DNA of 64,000 nucleotides from Raffaelea ambrosiae (Eukaryota; Ascomycota; Sordariomycetes; Ophiostomatales; Ophiostomataceae). The position numbers were made by a program, and so were the translations under genes. Below are positions 45,111-56,298 of the stretch, in pieces; within the stretch, counting starts at the first letter, position 1, and each line of letters opens with the position of its first letter. A model generated the notes under the pieces. That model was not told where the DNA came from. It searched no databases and saw nothing but the letters and a program-made list of their open reading frames with translations. The stretch is taken from assembly GCA_002778195.1 (NCBI GenBank), contig PCDI01000001.1:248001-312000 (forward strand). Direction: 5' to 3'.

Positions 45111-46889
45111 ATGTCAGCAGACGCCGTGGCCGCCAAGAAGAAGCCCCTCTTCTTCAAGCGACGCGCCGTCCCAGTCCCGTCGGATGCGCCGCCCGTCAGT
45201 CTCGAAGACTCCGACGACGACCTCGACCTCTCCAGCAGCCCCAAGAAGCCTAAACCTTCAGCTACAAGCTTCTCTGACAACACAGGCAGTAGCGGTGTCG
45301 AGCTCTTCCGGCGGTCCAAGCAATTCTTCCCCAAGGCCATCGAGGAGCAGAGCCGCCGTCTCCAGGCTGAAAAGCAGCGCCAAAGTCAGCGCGTGCCGTC
45401 CGATGGCTCGAACCATGTCCCGTCTAGCCCCGATGGCCACGGCGTGAAACGCCGCAAGATGTCGCATGACTCTATCGACGTGCTCGATGACGAACGCCGC
45501 AACATCTCGCGCGCCTCGCCCACCAGCCCAATGTCAGCCTCTAAGCGCCGGAGGCCAAGGTCTATTGCCTCGTTGTCGCCCGATATGGCACCACCGCCAC
45601 CACAGCCACGAGACAAGAAGGGCAAAGGCATTGCGACAAGACATGCGGTGAATGCCGAGATTAAGTTCACCGACCTATCGTCTGCGCCGCCACCGCCAGC
45701 AAGCACGTCGAACGATGGCAACGACTCCATCATCTTTCTCGAGGACGAAGAGGTTGTCTCCAGAGTGGTGCGCGATGCCGCATCAAAAGCAGACGAAGGA
45801 GAGGAGTACATCAAGGGCAAAGAGGCCCTTAAGGCTCGCGGTGCCAGCGCCGACACAGGGGCTGGTGACGAGGACGAGGACGATGTTGTGGAGGCCATCG
45901 ACCCGGAATTTGAAGAGTACATTCTACGAGCCCGTGCTCGCGACGCTGCCGCACGAGCAGCTCAGGCCGCGCAGGATGCCATGACCAGCTCATTTGGTGC
46001 CGCAACAACCACCTCATCTGCCACAGCCAACACGGCGACAGTTGATGCGTCGCAGTCCACCGTCATTGACTCTCCGTCCCCCGGCGTCATCGGCATCACG
46101 CCGACACCGTCCGACCGTCTCCCATCGGGCCACCAGACCTACCGCATCTTCATCACACCCCACTTTCCCGAGTCTGTGCCACCCTTGATTGCCAACGTGC
46201 GCATGGACCAGAAGATGCAATACGTCAAGGCAGCTTTCTTGGAACATGCCCACAGCAAAGGTGTCAGCCTGATCAAGGAGGAAAAAGACGACGTGCTGCT
46301 GACCTGGAAGGGCAGCAAGATCTACTCCTGGACCACGGGCCAGTCACTGGGTATCCGTCCCGACGCCCACGGCCGCTTCAGGGACGAATCTGAGTCAGGC
46401 GGACTGCTGAGCCGGTCGTCGTCTTGGGGGTCGATCGCTGCACATCAGCCCTCTGGCTTTGTCTCCGGTGGACTGCACCTGGAAATCTGGACGAAACCAC
46501 GGTATGACGCTTACCTGCGCGAGCAGGAGAGGCGGCGTCTGCGGAACCTGGGTGAGGTGGTGGATGACGATATGGAAAGCCTCGGCAACAACGATGGTGA
46601 CGATGTAGCCGCAGGTGGTGAAGCCAACGGGCCGATAAATGGTGATGGCAAGGCGGCGGGACCAAGCATCCGGCTGGTGCTGGCGTCGAAGAATTTTGAA
46701 AAATTGAACATGACCGTCCATCCAGATACGACGGTAGCGACGATGATCACTGCCTTCCGGGATCAGCGGGGAATCGACCCCTCCCAGAAAATTTCCATCC
46801 ATTGGGATGGAGAAGAACTGAACCCGGAGACCACGGTGGCCGATGCAGATATGGAGGACATGGACAGCGTCGAGGTGCACATTCACTAG
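45111..46889 (+). CDS. Rad60/Esc2-like protein with SUMO-like domains
   Basis: A single exon encodes 592 residues from ATG 45111. The first 200 residues are disordered and charged, with two SUMO-interaction-like motifs (IDVLDDE at 122-128 and IIFLEDEE at 207-214) and a basic RRRPRS stretch. A first ubiquitin-like fold can be placed around 343-420 (YRIFITPHFPE through TTGQSLGI). The C-terminal domain, about 520-592, is a clear SUMO-like beta-grasp (IRLVLASKNFEKLN, then the DGEELNPETTVADADMEDMD segment) without a terminal di-glycine, so it is not conjugated. This order, SIMs then two SUMO-like domains, is the RENi family (Rad60, Esc2, NIP45), which assists Smc5/6 and sumoylation during repair of replication intermediates. 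Role by family, not by data here. Confidence 0.88.
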   Translation: MSADAVAAKKKPLFFKRRAVPVPSDAPPVSLEDSDDDLDLSSSPKKPKPSATSFSDNTGSSGVELFRRSKQFFPKAIEEQSRRLQAEKQRQSQRVPSDGSNHVPSSPDGHGVKRRKMSHDSIDVLDDERRNISRASPTSPMSASKRRRPRSIASLSPDMAPPPPQPRDKKGKGIATRHAVNAEIKFTDLSSAPPPPASTSNDGNDSIIFLEDEEVVSRVVRDAASKADEGEEYIKGKEALKARGASADTGAGDEDEDDVVEAIDPEFEEYILRARARDAAARAAQAAQDAMTSSFGAATTTSSATANTATVDASQSTVIDSPSPGVIGITPTPSDRLPSGHQTYRIFITPHFPESVPPLIANVRMDQKMQYVKAAFLEHAHSKGVSLIKEEKDDVLLTWKGSKIYSWTTGQSLGIRPDAHGRFRDESESGGLLSRSSSWGSIAAHQPSGFVSGGLHLEIWTKPRYDAYLREQERRRLRNLGEVVDDDMESLGNNDGDDVAAGGEANGPINGDGKAAGPSIRLVLASKNFEKLNMTVHPDTTVATMITAFRDQRGIDPSQKISIHWDGEELNPETTVADADMEDMDSVEVHIH

Positions 46890-47194
46890 GCCAGAGACAC
46901 CAGCAAAGACTGGATTGATACTTCTGGCTATGCTTTTGTAAAACGTTTATACTTGTATTCACTTGTTTTTGTCACGGACAGACTTGGAGCATGCTTGGGA
47001 CATGTTTATGGACATATCATGATAGTTTTGCATAATTTCTATATCCCCTGCAGCGAAAACGAAAAAAAAACTCAAATGGATGAAAACCCTGTAACAAACA
47101 CAACACAAGAACTCCAATCCAGAATCGAACGAATAACCAATCCAAATGCTTTTTGTTATCCCCCCCAAGCCTGAACAGATATTTGGCTGCCCGC
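46890..47194. other. Convergent 3' intergenic stretch
   Basis: These 305 AT-rich bases separate the converging Rad60-like and Pno1 genes. They presumably hold both 3' untranslated regions; nothing else is visible. Confidence 0.6.
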
Positions 47195-48318
47195 TCAAAA
47201 CCGCTCCTTCATTCGCGAGCTGATCGTCCGCAGGTTGCCATACACCTTGCCTGGTGGTTTGCCGAGACTATATGGGGTTAGTCAAGTGGCACAAGAAAAA
47301 GAGCACCTGAAAATGGTCTGGGTGTCTGCAACATACATCAAGCTGACAACGCTCTCTCGCGCCATGCCAATCTCCTTGAAGCCGCCCAGGATGTGAATCT
47401 TGGACCCACCGGCCACGACAATACGGGTCTTGGTGGTGTTTTCGATGGCATACTTGGTTCGGCCGTCCTTGCCGACAATGCGGCCGACCGCACGCGCCAA
47501 GTGGTCGCCTTCGAGCGTCTTGACGTCCTTAATCTCAAAGGACTGAATGTAGATCTGGCAGGGTGTGTTAGAAGACGAGTCTTCAAATACGCATAAGAAA
47601 GCTCCTTGGCTTGTCCTTACTCCATCAAGACGCAGAATGGCCACGGCATCCTCCACGTCAAAACCCATTACAAACGCCCGCACAAAGTCCTCGCCCTTTT
47701 GGATCGCGCCGGTCTCGGTCGTGCTCTTGGATGTCCGCAGCTCAACTGCCTTGTTTTTGATGTTCATGCGCACCTGAAGCTTGAGGTTCTCCACCAGGGG
47801 GGTATATCTACAGGCGTTAACTGTTGGAATGGTCACTGTCGTTGCCATACCATCTTTACTGTCCCTGTCACTCACATCTTGCTCCAGGTCGACTTCAGCG
47901 GCGACATGCGGTGCGGCGGGATGGCTGTTTGCAAAAATTTGGTCAGCAATTCTGTGTCCTTTTCCGTCTATCAATTCCACGCATATCCATATACTCACGT
48001 ATTTTCCGCACCTCCCTCCGCGCCAACCTCTCCGTGTCCTTGGCTGCAGCGAACTGTGGCCGGTTCTCCTCATCCACGTCCATGCTTGTATCGGCTTTGG
48101 CGGCCGCCTCCACCTCGTTGTCTTCTACATTCGGCACAGGAACCAAAATATCGGTCTCTGGGGGGTCGACGATCAGCTCATCGTGCGTGTTGCCTAACAC
48201 AGTCTCTTGTTAGCGACATTCTCATTCTCTTGTGCGCACACAAAACAAATCCATGGAGGGGAGACGTACTAGTCTCGGGAGTCAGCTCCGTCTTCTTGAT
48301 TGCTGTCGGTGCAGCCAT
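47195..48318 (-). CDS. pno1: Pre-rRNA processing KH protein Pno1/Dim2
   Basis: Six minus-strand exons, 48318-48270, 48193-47999, 47924-47876, 47807-47621, 47554-47337 and 47267-47195, encode 256 residues. The five introns (66-76 nt) all join in phase. The N-terminal 70 residues are acidic and variable. The body is highly conserved: PLVENLKLQVRMNIKNKAVE, ELRTSKSTTETGAIQKGEDF and FEIKDVKTLEGDHLARAVG, then the KH-type GRIVGKDGRTKYAIEN, KIHILGG, and the invariant tail GKVYGNLRTISSRMKERF. Pno1/Dim2 binds near the 3' end of 18S rRNA in pre-40S particles, recruits the Dim1 methylase and partners Nob1 in the final cleavage. The length is close to that of yeast Pno1 (274 residues). It is divergent from the Mdm31 gene. 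Confidence 0.95.
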
Positions 48319-48921
48319 GGTTATAAAATATTTATAGTCTGCCTATCAGGAGTATTCCGTGGGGGGTTATGCGGACTGGTTTTGCTGCGCTGTTCTATGC
48401 CGTGGGAAGTGTCTTCTCATCAACTGTCGTTCAAAATTAATTCTGCCGCCCGTTCTTGACGTTCTGCCCAACTTTTTTTAAGTGGGTTTTGGTGGGATGC
48501 ATCGCAAAAATTCTTGGCTCCATATTTCTTATCAGCTCTTATCGCTAGGTCACCGCCTTCACCCACCAACCTCGAGGATTTGCCGGGATTTGCCATTGGT
48601 GACTAAGAAATTATTTGGTATAGAGGTACACAAATTTGTGCCTGATGTAGCAGCATAGTCAAGTACCTATTTAAGAAACTTTCATTCGGGCTTGCACACA
48701 CTCTGAGGAAAAATCTAGACCAGCCAACCAGCTTTGGTCTTCTTGTCATGCAACCTCCGCCCTCCACCGCGACATCACGACAGCAGCACAACACAACGAA
48801 AAAAACGCAAATGAATTAGCTGTGTTGCAGACCATTCTTTGAAAATGCGACTCCTCCGCTTGCTCTCCTCTTTCTAATTCACCACCTTCAATACGATCTT
48901 ACTATCTGCTCGCGGCAAACA
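48319..48921. promoter_or_regulatory. Divergent promoter region, Pno1 and Mdm31 genes
   Basis: About 600 bp lie between the two divergent start codons. No gene or strong consensus element is recognised. Confidence 0.5.
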
Positions 48922-48939
48922 ATGAACAATGCGCTCTAG
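48922..48939 (+). other. Overlapping upstream ORF before Mdm31
   Basis: ATG at 48922 opens a five-codon frame (Met-Asn-Asn-Ala-Leu) that stops with TAG at 48937-48939. It overlaps the main ATG at 48929 in another frame. If this ATG is transcribed, ribosomes must leak past it or reinitiate to make Mdm31. Confidence 0.5.
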
Positions 48940-51590
48940 TTCGGCTCAGACCCATCGACTGGGTCGCCAGTTTTGGACGTCCGTCCGGGACTCGTTTGAC
49001 TCTTTGGTCTGGCAGCTCCCAACACGGCACGCCAACCACCAGCGATCCTTTCTTCCTGGCTTCTCTGCCAGCCGCGCCTTCACAGCCCAGGTGCCCGTCC
49101 GCGCCGTCGCCCGCTCGGCCCGACGATCCATCTTCTTTAACAGCACAAGCCAACCGGGTTTCCGGCAGCAAGCCCGCCGCGGCAGCGGCCCAACGCCGCC
49201 CAACTTTGGTAATGCCGCCAACCGACTCTCCCCGAACAATGTGCGCCGCAGCTGCACCTCGGGCGGTCTTCTGCTGCTCAGCCTAAGCTCACCCTCGACT
49301 CCACCGCCATCCACCGTCGTCGCCACATGCACGGCATCAGCCGATGCAGCTCTCTCGTCTCGAACCTCAATGCCTAACACGAACATCACTTGGATGACAC
49401 GGCAGGCCTTGCAGTTCCACAATTACAAGTATCCCCTGGGAGGAGTGTCTGCCGAGTGCGGAAGCCCACTCAGGGGTGTGCGCTACAAGAGCACCTCGTC
49501 GCGCTCACATGCCCGCGCGAAGAAGACCATGGCGCAAGCCGGTCCACGGTTCCGGCCTCCGGCGAGCAGCCAGTACAACATGTCCTCAAATACGAAACGG
49601 GGGCTGAATGGCAACAGCAAAAAACCAAAACCACTGCCGCCCGGATACGATGACGAGTCGATCACGGCTTCCATGTCCAAATACCTCCAGTCACATCTGC
49701 CCAAGATTCCGCACCGACCAACCAAGGAGGAGCTGCTAGCAGCAGCAACGGGTTTCTGGCAACGCTCAAAGGTTCGGTTAAAGTGGTTTTCCATTCGGAG
49801 TATGCGTCCGTGGAATGTCGACGAATGGGGCGCCTTTGTTTCGTGGGTCATGCTGGGCCACATACTGTGGATTCTTGTCGGGACCACTACATTCTTTTCT
49901 CTTGTTATCTTCACCATTAATACCGTTTTTGCACAAGGTGGGTCGATTTGTATTACTTCTCCTCCCCAGAGGAACGCCTTTTTTGGCTAATCAACAAACA
50001 GAGGAACTTGCCAAATGGGTGGGTGACTACCTGACACAGTCGGCCGGTATCACAGTCGTGTTTGAATCCGCCATTGTTCCTAGATGGAAGGATGGCGTCA
50101 TCACATTCCGGAATGTCTTTGTCTCGCGGAGACCCGGCCAGGTCAAGTCTTCCGTGCAGAAGGGTTCCTCCTCCAGCGCAGCAGCAATCGCAGCAGCACG
50201 GCACTCGCAGGAAGCCGCCGCAGTCGACCATAACGAGGAAGTCGATGACGGGAACTACACCCAATTTGATGTGACCATTAACAGCGTCGATGTCACACTC
50301 TCCTTTATCAAGTGGTGGAACGGGAAGGGCCTGTTGAAGGATGTGGAAGTCAGGGGCGTCCGTGGTGTCGTGGACCGGACCTCGGTGGTCTGGCCAACGG
50401 GTCCTCTGGATCCCTTCTCGTACAAGCACACGCATCAACCTGGCGATTTCGAGATTGAGCGTTTCAAGATGGAGGACTTCATGGTGACCATGCAGGAGCC
50501 TGGGGGATTCCGCCCCTTCTCTGTCAGCATATTCTCGTGCGAGCTGCCACAGCTTCGCAAACAGTGGCTCTTCTACGACTTCTTGTGCGCCAACCACGTC
50601 TCGGGCTCATTTGACGGCTCGCTCTTCACCATACACCCACGGCAAGTCGAGCGCACCATGCCGGGAGTTGTCGACAACAGCCACAACAACATCAACAACC
50701 CCATTGTCGATCAGATGTCCCCCGAGTCGCGCCTGGCTTGGAAAAAGTTTTCTCGTCTGCGCATCGACGGCCTCAAGATCGACCACCTGAACCGAAACGA
50801 CCGGGGACCTTTTGGCTGGATCTACGAGGGTAACGTCGATATTGTGGCTGACGTCATGTTCCCCGCCGAGCCAGAGGAGGGTATCGGGAAGGTCGTGAGC
50901 GACTTTTACGACAAGATGGAGGAGGCTGTGACCAGCAACCGTTACATCCGCATTCTGGATGGCAACTATGGGCGGGCTAGGTCATACAGCGACGAGGACG
51001 CCCCCGAGCTGGACGTCGATGAGCACTTCCACCAACAAGGATTGGACAACCAGCCTGCCGAGGGCCACTTGGGCTGGACAGAACCTACTAGCGCAGCAGA
51101 GTCCAGTGCATCGATGGCTGTGTCAGACGGTCCGCAGGTAGCAGTGGCAGCCACCACTTCTTCTCCTGGCCCGCAGACTACTACGGTCGAGCCCATGCCG
51201 CAGTACTTCTTGATGGACCTGCGGCTCCACCTGAACGATATCCGCGCCGCCGTGCCCTTTTTCCCGCCATCCGATTCTCTGGGCGAAACACGCACCCAGT
51301 CGTATGTCAACGCGGCCCTCATCCGGCCCATTGTGGCGTACATGAACGCCAAGCGAACGTACATCCCCATCAGCTGCCGAATTGTCAAGCATTTGTCGGA
51401 CTTTGAGGGCAGCTGGACATTGTACGACTGTGCGCTGATGGACGATATGTCGGCCGAGGTGTATGCAGCTTTTGCACGGGATGTGGAAGACCAGCAGCAG
51501 CGGGTACGGCGTCTGAAGAAGGTCGGGTTCTGGACGCTGAGCATGGTTGTGCATGCGCTGCTGGCCGGAGTAGCAGGTGATCTGATGTAG
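48929..51590 (+). CDS. mdm31: Mitochondrial inner-membrane protein Mdm31/Mdm32 family
   Basis: Two exons, 48929-49937 and 50002-51590, encode 865 residues; the 64-nt intron joins TVFAQ to EELAKWV. The N-terminus is rich in Arg and Ser and poor in acid, consistent with a mitochondrial presequence, and is followed by a long disordered stretch. Family hallmarks are MRPWNVDEWGAFVSWVMLGH leading into a transmembrane helix (about 310-335), AGITVVFESAIVPRWKDGVI, ITFRNVFVSRRP and FDVTINSVDVTLSFIKWWNGKG. Further ones are EVRGVRGVVDR, FEIERFKMEDFMV, and the region from RPIVAYMNAKRTYIPI to a C-terminal second helix (FWTLSMVVHALLAG). Mdm31 and Mdm32 help keep mitochondrial shape, mtDNA nucleoids and lipid transport. 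This long form fits filamentous fungi; Mdm31 rather than Mdm32 is a judgement. Confidence 0.92.
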
Positions 51591-52714
51591 ACAGGAGGAA
51601 AGAGAGAGAGGCAGAGAGACAGAGAGAGAGGAGGGGAAGGAGGGAAATGATGAATGACACGAAGATACCACTCCACTTACTTTTTCTTTCCAATCAGGGT
51701 CAAAGGTTTCGCGGGTTAGGGGACAAAAATGGGCGGGACACTCACATTGGGAGGCATCGGTGTAATATGGGCGTTGTCGGTTGATTTTGGTTATTTTGGT
51801 TCCCTTTCTTTTCATTTCAATAGTCACGACCACAATCATGGGGGTAATCGGGCAAGGAGGATATGTCTTTCTGTTTGCTGGCGTTCTTCCTTGTTCTGGG
51901 GTTTTGTTTTTCGGCTTTGCTTTTCTTTTTGTTGTAGGTAGGATGACGAGACGGCATCGCTGGCGTTCTTCACAGGGGATGCAATCGAAAGAGGAAAAAG
52001 GCAGTTAGTACAAAGGACAAAGGGTTGGGTACTCATATGGTTACGGTATTTAAATGCGAAAGTATTATGCCCATTCACAATACCAATACAGCATACGCAA
52101 GTGATTATTATAATGCAAGTGATATTTTGGTACGACAGCAAAACAAAGATCTTCGGCTCCTTTAAAACTTTTAGATGAGTGTCTCCTAACTGGGGGGGTT
52201 GCTCACGCCGGTGCGCAAGGCTCGGTTGCGAGTCTAATGTGTGTATATGTGTAAAATGCTGTGCTGGAAACTGGAAAACAACGAAGCAGAAGATATCAAG
52301 GGTAGACGAAGAAAGCCAAGAATCAGACCAAAAGGGAAAAAAAACTGAAATCTCATTGCTAGTGAGAGGCACCAGGTTGTGTTCCTTTTCACATTTGATA
52401 TTATCCCTGGTGCTCTTTGCCAGTTGTATTTCGCCGGACACGTCATTGACATGAAACGAAGACAATCTTAGATTGACAGAGGAACAGGAAAGTGAAAAAT
52501 AACAGGCAAGGTAAAGAGGGGACAACCAGCAGTAGATCGTCTAATTTTTTTTCTTTTCTTTTTTCTTCGATTTCCATGCTGGTTGGTAGCATCACATTCA
52601 CATCGTGGTCCTACAAAGGTCGTCCGAAGACTTCGTTTACATGAAGTCGTCGCTGATTTTAATTAGCGTCGTGTTTCCCACACAAAGTCGTGGGGTAAGA
52701 AGGAACGATATCAC
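51591..52714. other. Convergent intergenic stretch, no gene seen
   Basis: These 1.1 kb lie between converging genes. A GA-rich tract (about 51598-51635) follows the Mdm31 stop codon. The rest is AT-rich with no supported gene. Confidence 0.6.
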
Positions 52715-53981
52715 TCACTCGCCATATCCGTCGTCATCGTAGGCGCCTGTATCCACGGCGTTCGGTCGCCCCACGGACAGGGTCGTCTTCGTCTTGGCGG
52801 CCTTGGTCTTCTTGCCGCCCTTGGAGGCGGCCTTTTCTTCGCGCAGCTTGTCGTTGCCCAGGGTCGTCAGAATGCTGGTGGTCTTCTTAATGCTGTCGCT
52901 CGGCAATTCCTTGCAGATCTCCTTGACAAACTCCTGCACAAACAGCGCGTAGTGCGGCTTCTTGCAATTGGCAGCAATCAGCGGCGCCAGCGTCTGCCGC
53001 AGTGTGTCAAACTGCGCCTTGGTCGTCGGGGCCAGCAGCGGCAGCGAGCCCAGGTCTACCACCTTGGTCGGGTCGGACGAGCCCGTCGACACGGCCGAAG
53101 CCTTGAGAGCGGCCGCCGACTTGCGCGAGCCCGTGCCGGCCGTCAGGCCCACCTGACCAAACAGGTCGGCCGCGTGCTGAAGGTCGGCCTCCTGCTCGCT
53201 GCGCCGCAGCCGCTCGCGCCGCTCGGCTTCGGTCTCACCAGCCAGTGCTGCCGCCTCGGCTTCCGCCTCGGCCTGCCGGCGCGCCCGCTCCGCTACCTTA
53301 TCGGCGATGCGCGCGCCCTTTGGCTTCTTCTTAGCGGCCGCGGCGGCTGCCGCCTTGGCCTCTGCCTCCTTCTTGGCCTTTTCGCGCTCAACCTCAGAGT
53401 CATCGGCGTCCCACGAGTCGACAACCTGTGAAAGACGACATGTCAGATCCCCGCCAAGCAAAGCTTTCTTTCTTTCTCTTCTATGGTAGCACGAATGTGG
53501 GGGGGCAAACACACGTCGCTGTCTTCTTCCTCCTCGTCTTCGAACTTATTCGCGCGGCGAAGGACGCCGGCCGGGGCTGCGGGCGAGTCGGACTCGGATC
53601 CGCTAGACGACTCCTCTTCGTCGTCTGTGTAATAAGAAGGGAAGCGAATGTCAGCAAGGGAACTCTATAAGCAGCGCAGCGATGCGATAACCAAAATGTG
53701 ACTCTGACGATAATTCCACCAGACAGCTTCCCGAGGCCGCGGGGTTCTGATCAGATCTTGTCCGGCTTGTTCTAATTCTTTCCTCTGTTCTTCCACCACA
53801 CTTCCCACTGCCACATCTGCTCAACCCCCTCCTCTGTTTCCTCTGCCTTGGTCCGGTCCTGTCTGTGGTGCGCATCGTCTGGCACGCACAGGCAGCCCCG
53901 CGATCGGAGGCCGCAAAATGCAGACAAAAAAAGGAGGGGCTCTGTAGCCGACGACAACTTACCCCACTGGCGGCGCGACAT
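52715..53981 (-). CDS. hcr1: Translation initiation factor eIF3 subunit j (Hcr1)
   Basis: Three minus-strand exons, 53981-53963, 53624-53515 and 53425-52715, encode 279 residues. The first exon has only six whole codons (MSRRQW) before a 338-nt intron, the longest in the window; intron 2 (89 nt) has a gtgtgt donor. The N-terminus is acidic (DDEEESSSGSESDS, then FEDEEEEDSD) and leads to VVDSWDADDSEVE, a motif shared by eIF3j proteins. A Lys/Ala-rich helix follows (KKKPKGARIADKVAERAR), then the conserved core with DLFGQVGLTAG, LPLLAPTTKAQFDTLRQTL and YALFVQEFVKEICKELPSD, and a basic tail. eIF3j binds the 40S decoding site, modulates mRNA entry and aids recycling. The gene overlaps nothing and converges with Mdm31. 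Confidence 0.93.
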
Positions 53982-54886
53982 GTTTGCGGTTTGTCTTTCT
54001 TAGTAAAGAGAATAAATATTCGAGTGCTCAGGTAGCTGTTAGGAAGGAGACTAGCAAAACAAGAAAAAAATAGTGTGCGTTTGCAAACAAGAGGTTTGGC
54101 GAGATGGGCAAAGAGGGATGGCAAAATGCGAAAAGTGTTCAAATTTGACAAATTTGTTCCGAAGCCCAACAGTCCCTATTAAAGCCGTTAGTTGCCTGTC
54201 GGGCACAAAAAGAAAAGTTTATTTAGCTGCCGCCGCGTAAGAGGAAGGCACGCCCGATTCGGCGTTAGTGCACGTGCTATGGGAGGAGCTGGTTTTCGTT
54301 ATGAAGTTGCTTTGTTCAAACAAGAACGGATTCTGTGACAAACAACAATCAATGATCGATCGCATATGTGATCCACTCAGACACCCCTCAACCTATTCCC
54401 ATGTCCTGCATGCGGCTGTCCACTCTCCTTCCTCCCCTGGTGATTAGGGCACAGCTGTGCTCGAGCCTTGCGTAATTTGAACGAAACAGGTTCTCGTCAA
54501 AACCCACAGACACTCAGCAGAAGGCAAAAAAAAACATACCTTCCAACTGTCATAGCTTGGCATGTCCCCCAAGTGCCCTCTCTCACGTGCGGTCTTGTCC
54601 TCTATTAAGTGAGTGTTTTGAGTCTGGAACGTAGCCAGGCGCCGGTATGGCTGCGTTGGGGTCATCGTGGATCACAATGCCTGCTAGCTACAAAGAGGAG
54701 GAGGCCAAGAAAGCGCAAGAGATATTCAAAGAAGGAGAAGAAGGAGGGGGGCAGCAAGAAGAAAACAGGAGGCACACTAAAAGTAATGCACAGACAGGAA
54801 AGAAAATCAAACAAGGAAAAAAATGGACGAAAGACACGACGTCTATGGACTTACTCTTCACGCCCCGTTCATGGAGCATGACATTA
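53982..54886. other. Gene-free stretch upstream of eIF3j
   Basis: About 900 bp contain the eIF3j promoter. No other gene is supported; the purine-rich open frame at 54647-55078 has no recognisable content. Confidence 0.55.
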
Positions 54887-55925
54887 CTATGTAGTCTTCC
54901 CCTCTTTGTCCGCCTTGTCACGGGCCTCTGTCGTGTCGTTAAGGCTTCGCTTGCTGTTGGCCGGCGGCGGCGGCGCGCCTTGGTTGACTTTCACCGTGCA
55001 CAACTGAAACATGGACACCTTGCCCACGCCGGTGTGGTGCGATCACCCCCATGCCAACAGATAGCTCCGGGCGTGTAGATGTTGGGCTATATGAACGAAT
55101 TATAGGCACAAAGGATATTTCCTACATCTTGTCTGTTGGCGTTGTCAGTGATGGGACCGGTTCCGGTCTACAATGTCGCCGGCTGGGCGCCCCATTGGCC
55201 GCCGTCCTGCGGATTCCGTGGCGTTGCTAGACCCATGACGAAGTTGCGCTTCAGGTAGTAGCCATCGCATTCGCCGTTGCTGTTTATTTCGTATGTCTTA
55301 TCGCTGATGCCAAAAGCCTAAGAGATCTGCATCGGGTAAAGGGTACCACGCTGCCAGGACGCGGCACTCATTCAAACCTTGTTGGCATGTCTGCTTGTTG
55401 GCGAGGCTTTCACGCCGTCAAATTGGTCTTGATGCTGGCCAGCAGATTGTTAAGCCTTGGATTGGTTGTTGCCAGTGGGCGACGCATTTGGTGTCCAGCC
55501 CTGTCGGCTTAAGGCTCCGCAACTTGAAAGAGCAGGATGACGCTGGAAATTGCATTGGTAAACAAGAACATGGCGGCGTCCCTAAAAATTGAACACGGAC
55601 GGGTCCTGATATATCTTACCTTCCGGGGTTTGCTGCTGCAGCCTAGAGTATCTTTCATGGCTGACGGGCGAGCAGGTTGCGCGCTGTTGGGCGTCAACAA
55701 AGGCAGTCGGTTGCTAGATGCGAAGCAAATCAGACAGGAATAGGAAATGCTACCCTTTGAGTGGCGAGATGGATCGATTGGAATGTACTGTGTGCCTTCC
55801 ATTACAACACCGGAGTCTGGTATCCCAATACCAAAACCAAAATCTAGCGCCGAAGTCATGTCTCGGAAAGATTCACATAAGTAGTGGCATATGACAAAGG
55901 CTTTAAATGTACGCAACCACTCCAT
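54887..55925 (-). pseudogene. Decayed protein-coding gene, probably secreted product
   Basis: Minus-strand segments in shifting frames read like real protein. They are GFGIGIPDSGVVMEGTQYIP (near 55760-55850), NNLLASIKTN followed after a shift by FDGVKASPTSRHANKV (about 55385-55460), and FGISDKTYEINSNGECDGYY through PRNPQDGGQWGAQPATL ending in TAG at 55168. Next come NIYTPGAICWHGGD (55083 down to 55031), then after a further shift GVGKVSMFQLCTVKVNQGA and a charged tail with TAG at 54887-54889. Frames are interrupted by at least one stop and two frameshifts, and splice sites do not reconcile them. Cysteines and aromatic residues suggest a secreted protein. I do not recognise the family. The terminal stop lies inside an ACTATGTA motif copy (54886-54893). 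Confidence 0.4.
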
Positions 55926-56298
55926 CTACCATTATATATTTCTGTTCTGTGTGGCAAACTCGCTTGCCTCCGACGGTTCCATGATGCTGCCAACCCAACA
56001 TACAGACAGCTTTCCGGCCGGAAATTGCACGACAGTTTCTCCTATCCCTCCCTAGGCAGCCCCCTTGCTTATACGAACAGGTACTAATTGAAAGGATAAA
56101 AAGGAAAAAAAACTAGACAAACACACAACGTGTAAATCTGTTTTCCGCCAATTGCGGTTACCGGTTATTCATATTCAGACCTTGGGTACGGGTTACACCA
56201 ACTCAGTCATTTTCACTTCTAATAAATTCATTTTGTCTGACAGGTCGCTCAGCTGAAGATAAGCAACCTCATCTTCGCTGTCGGGGTCGTGCGATGCT

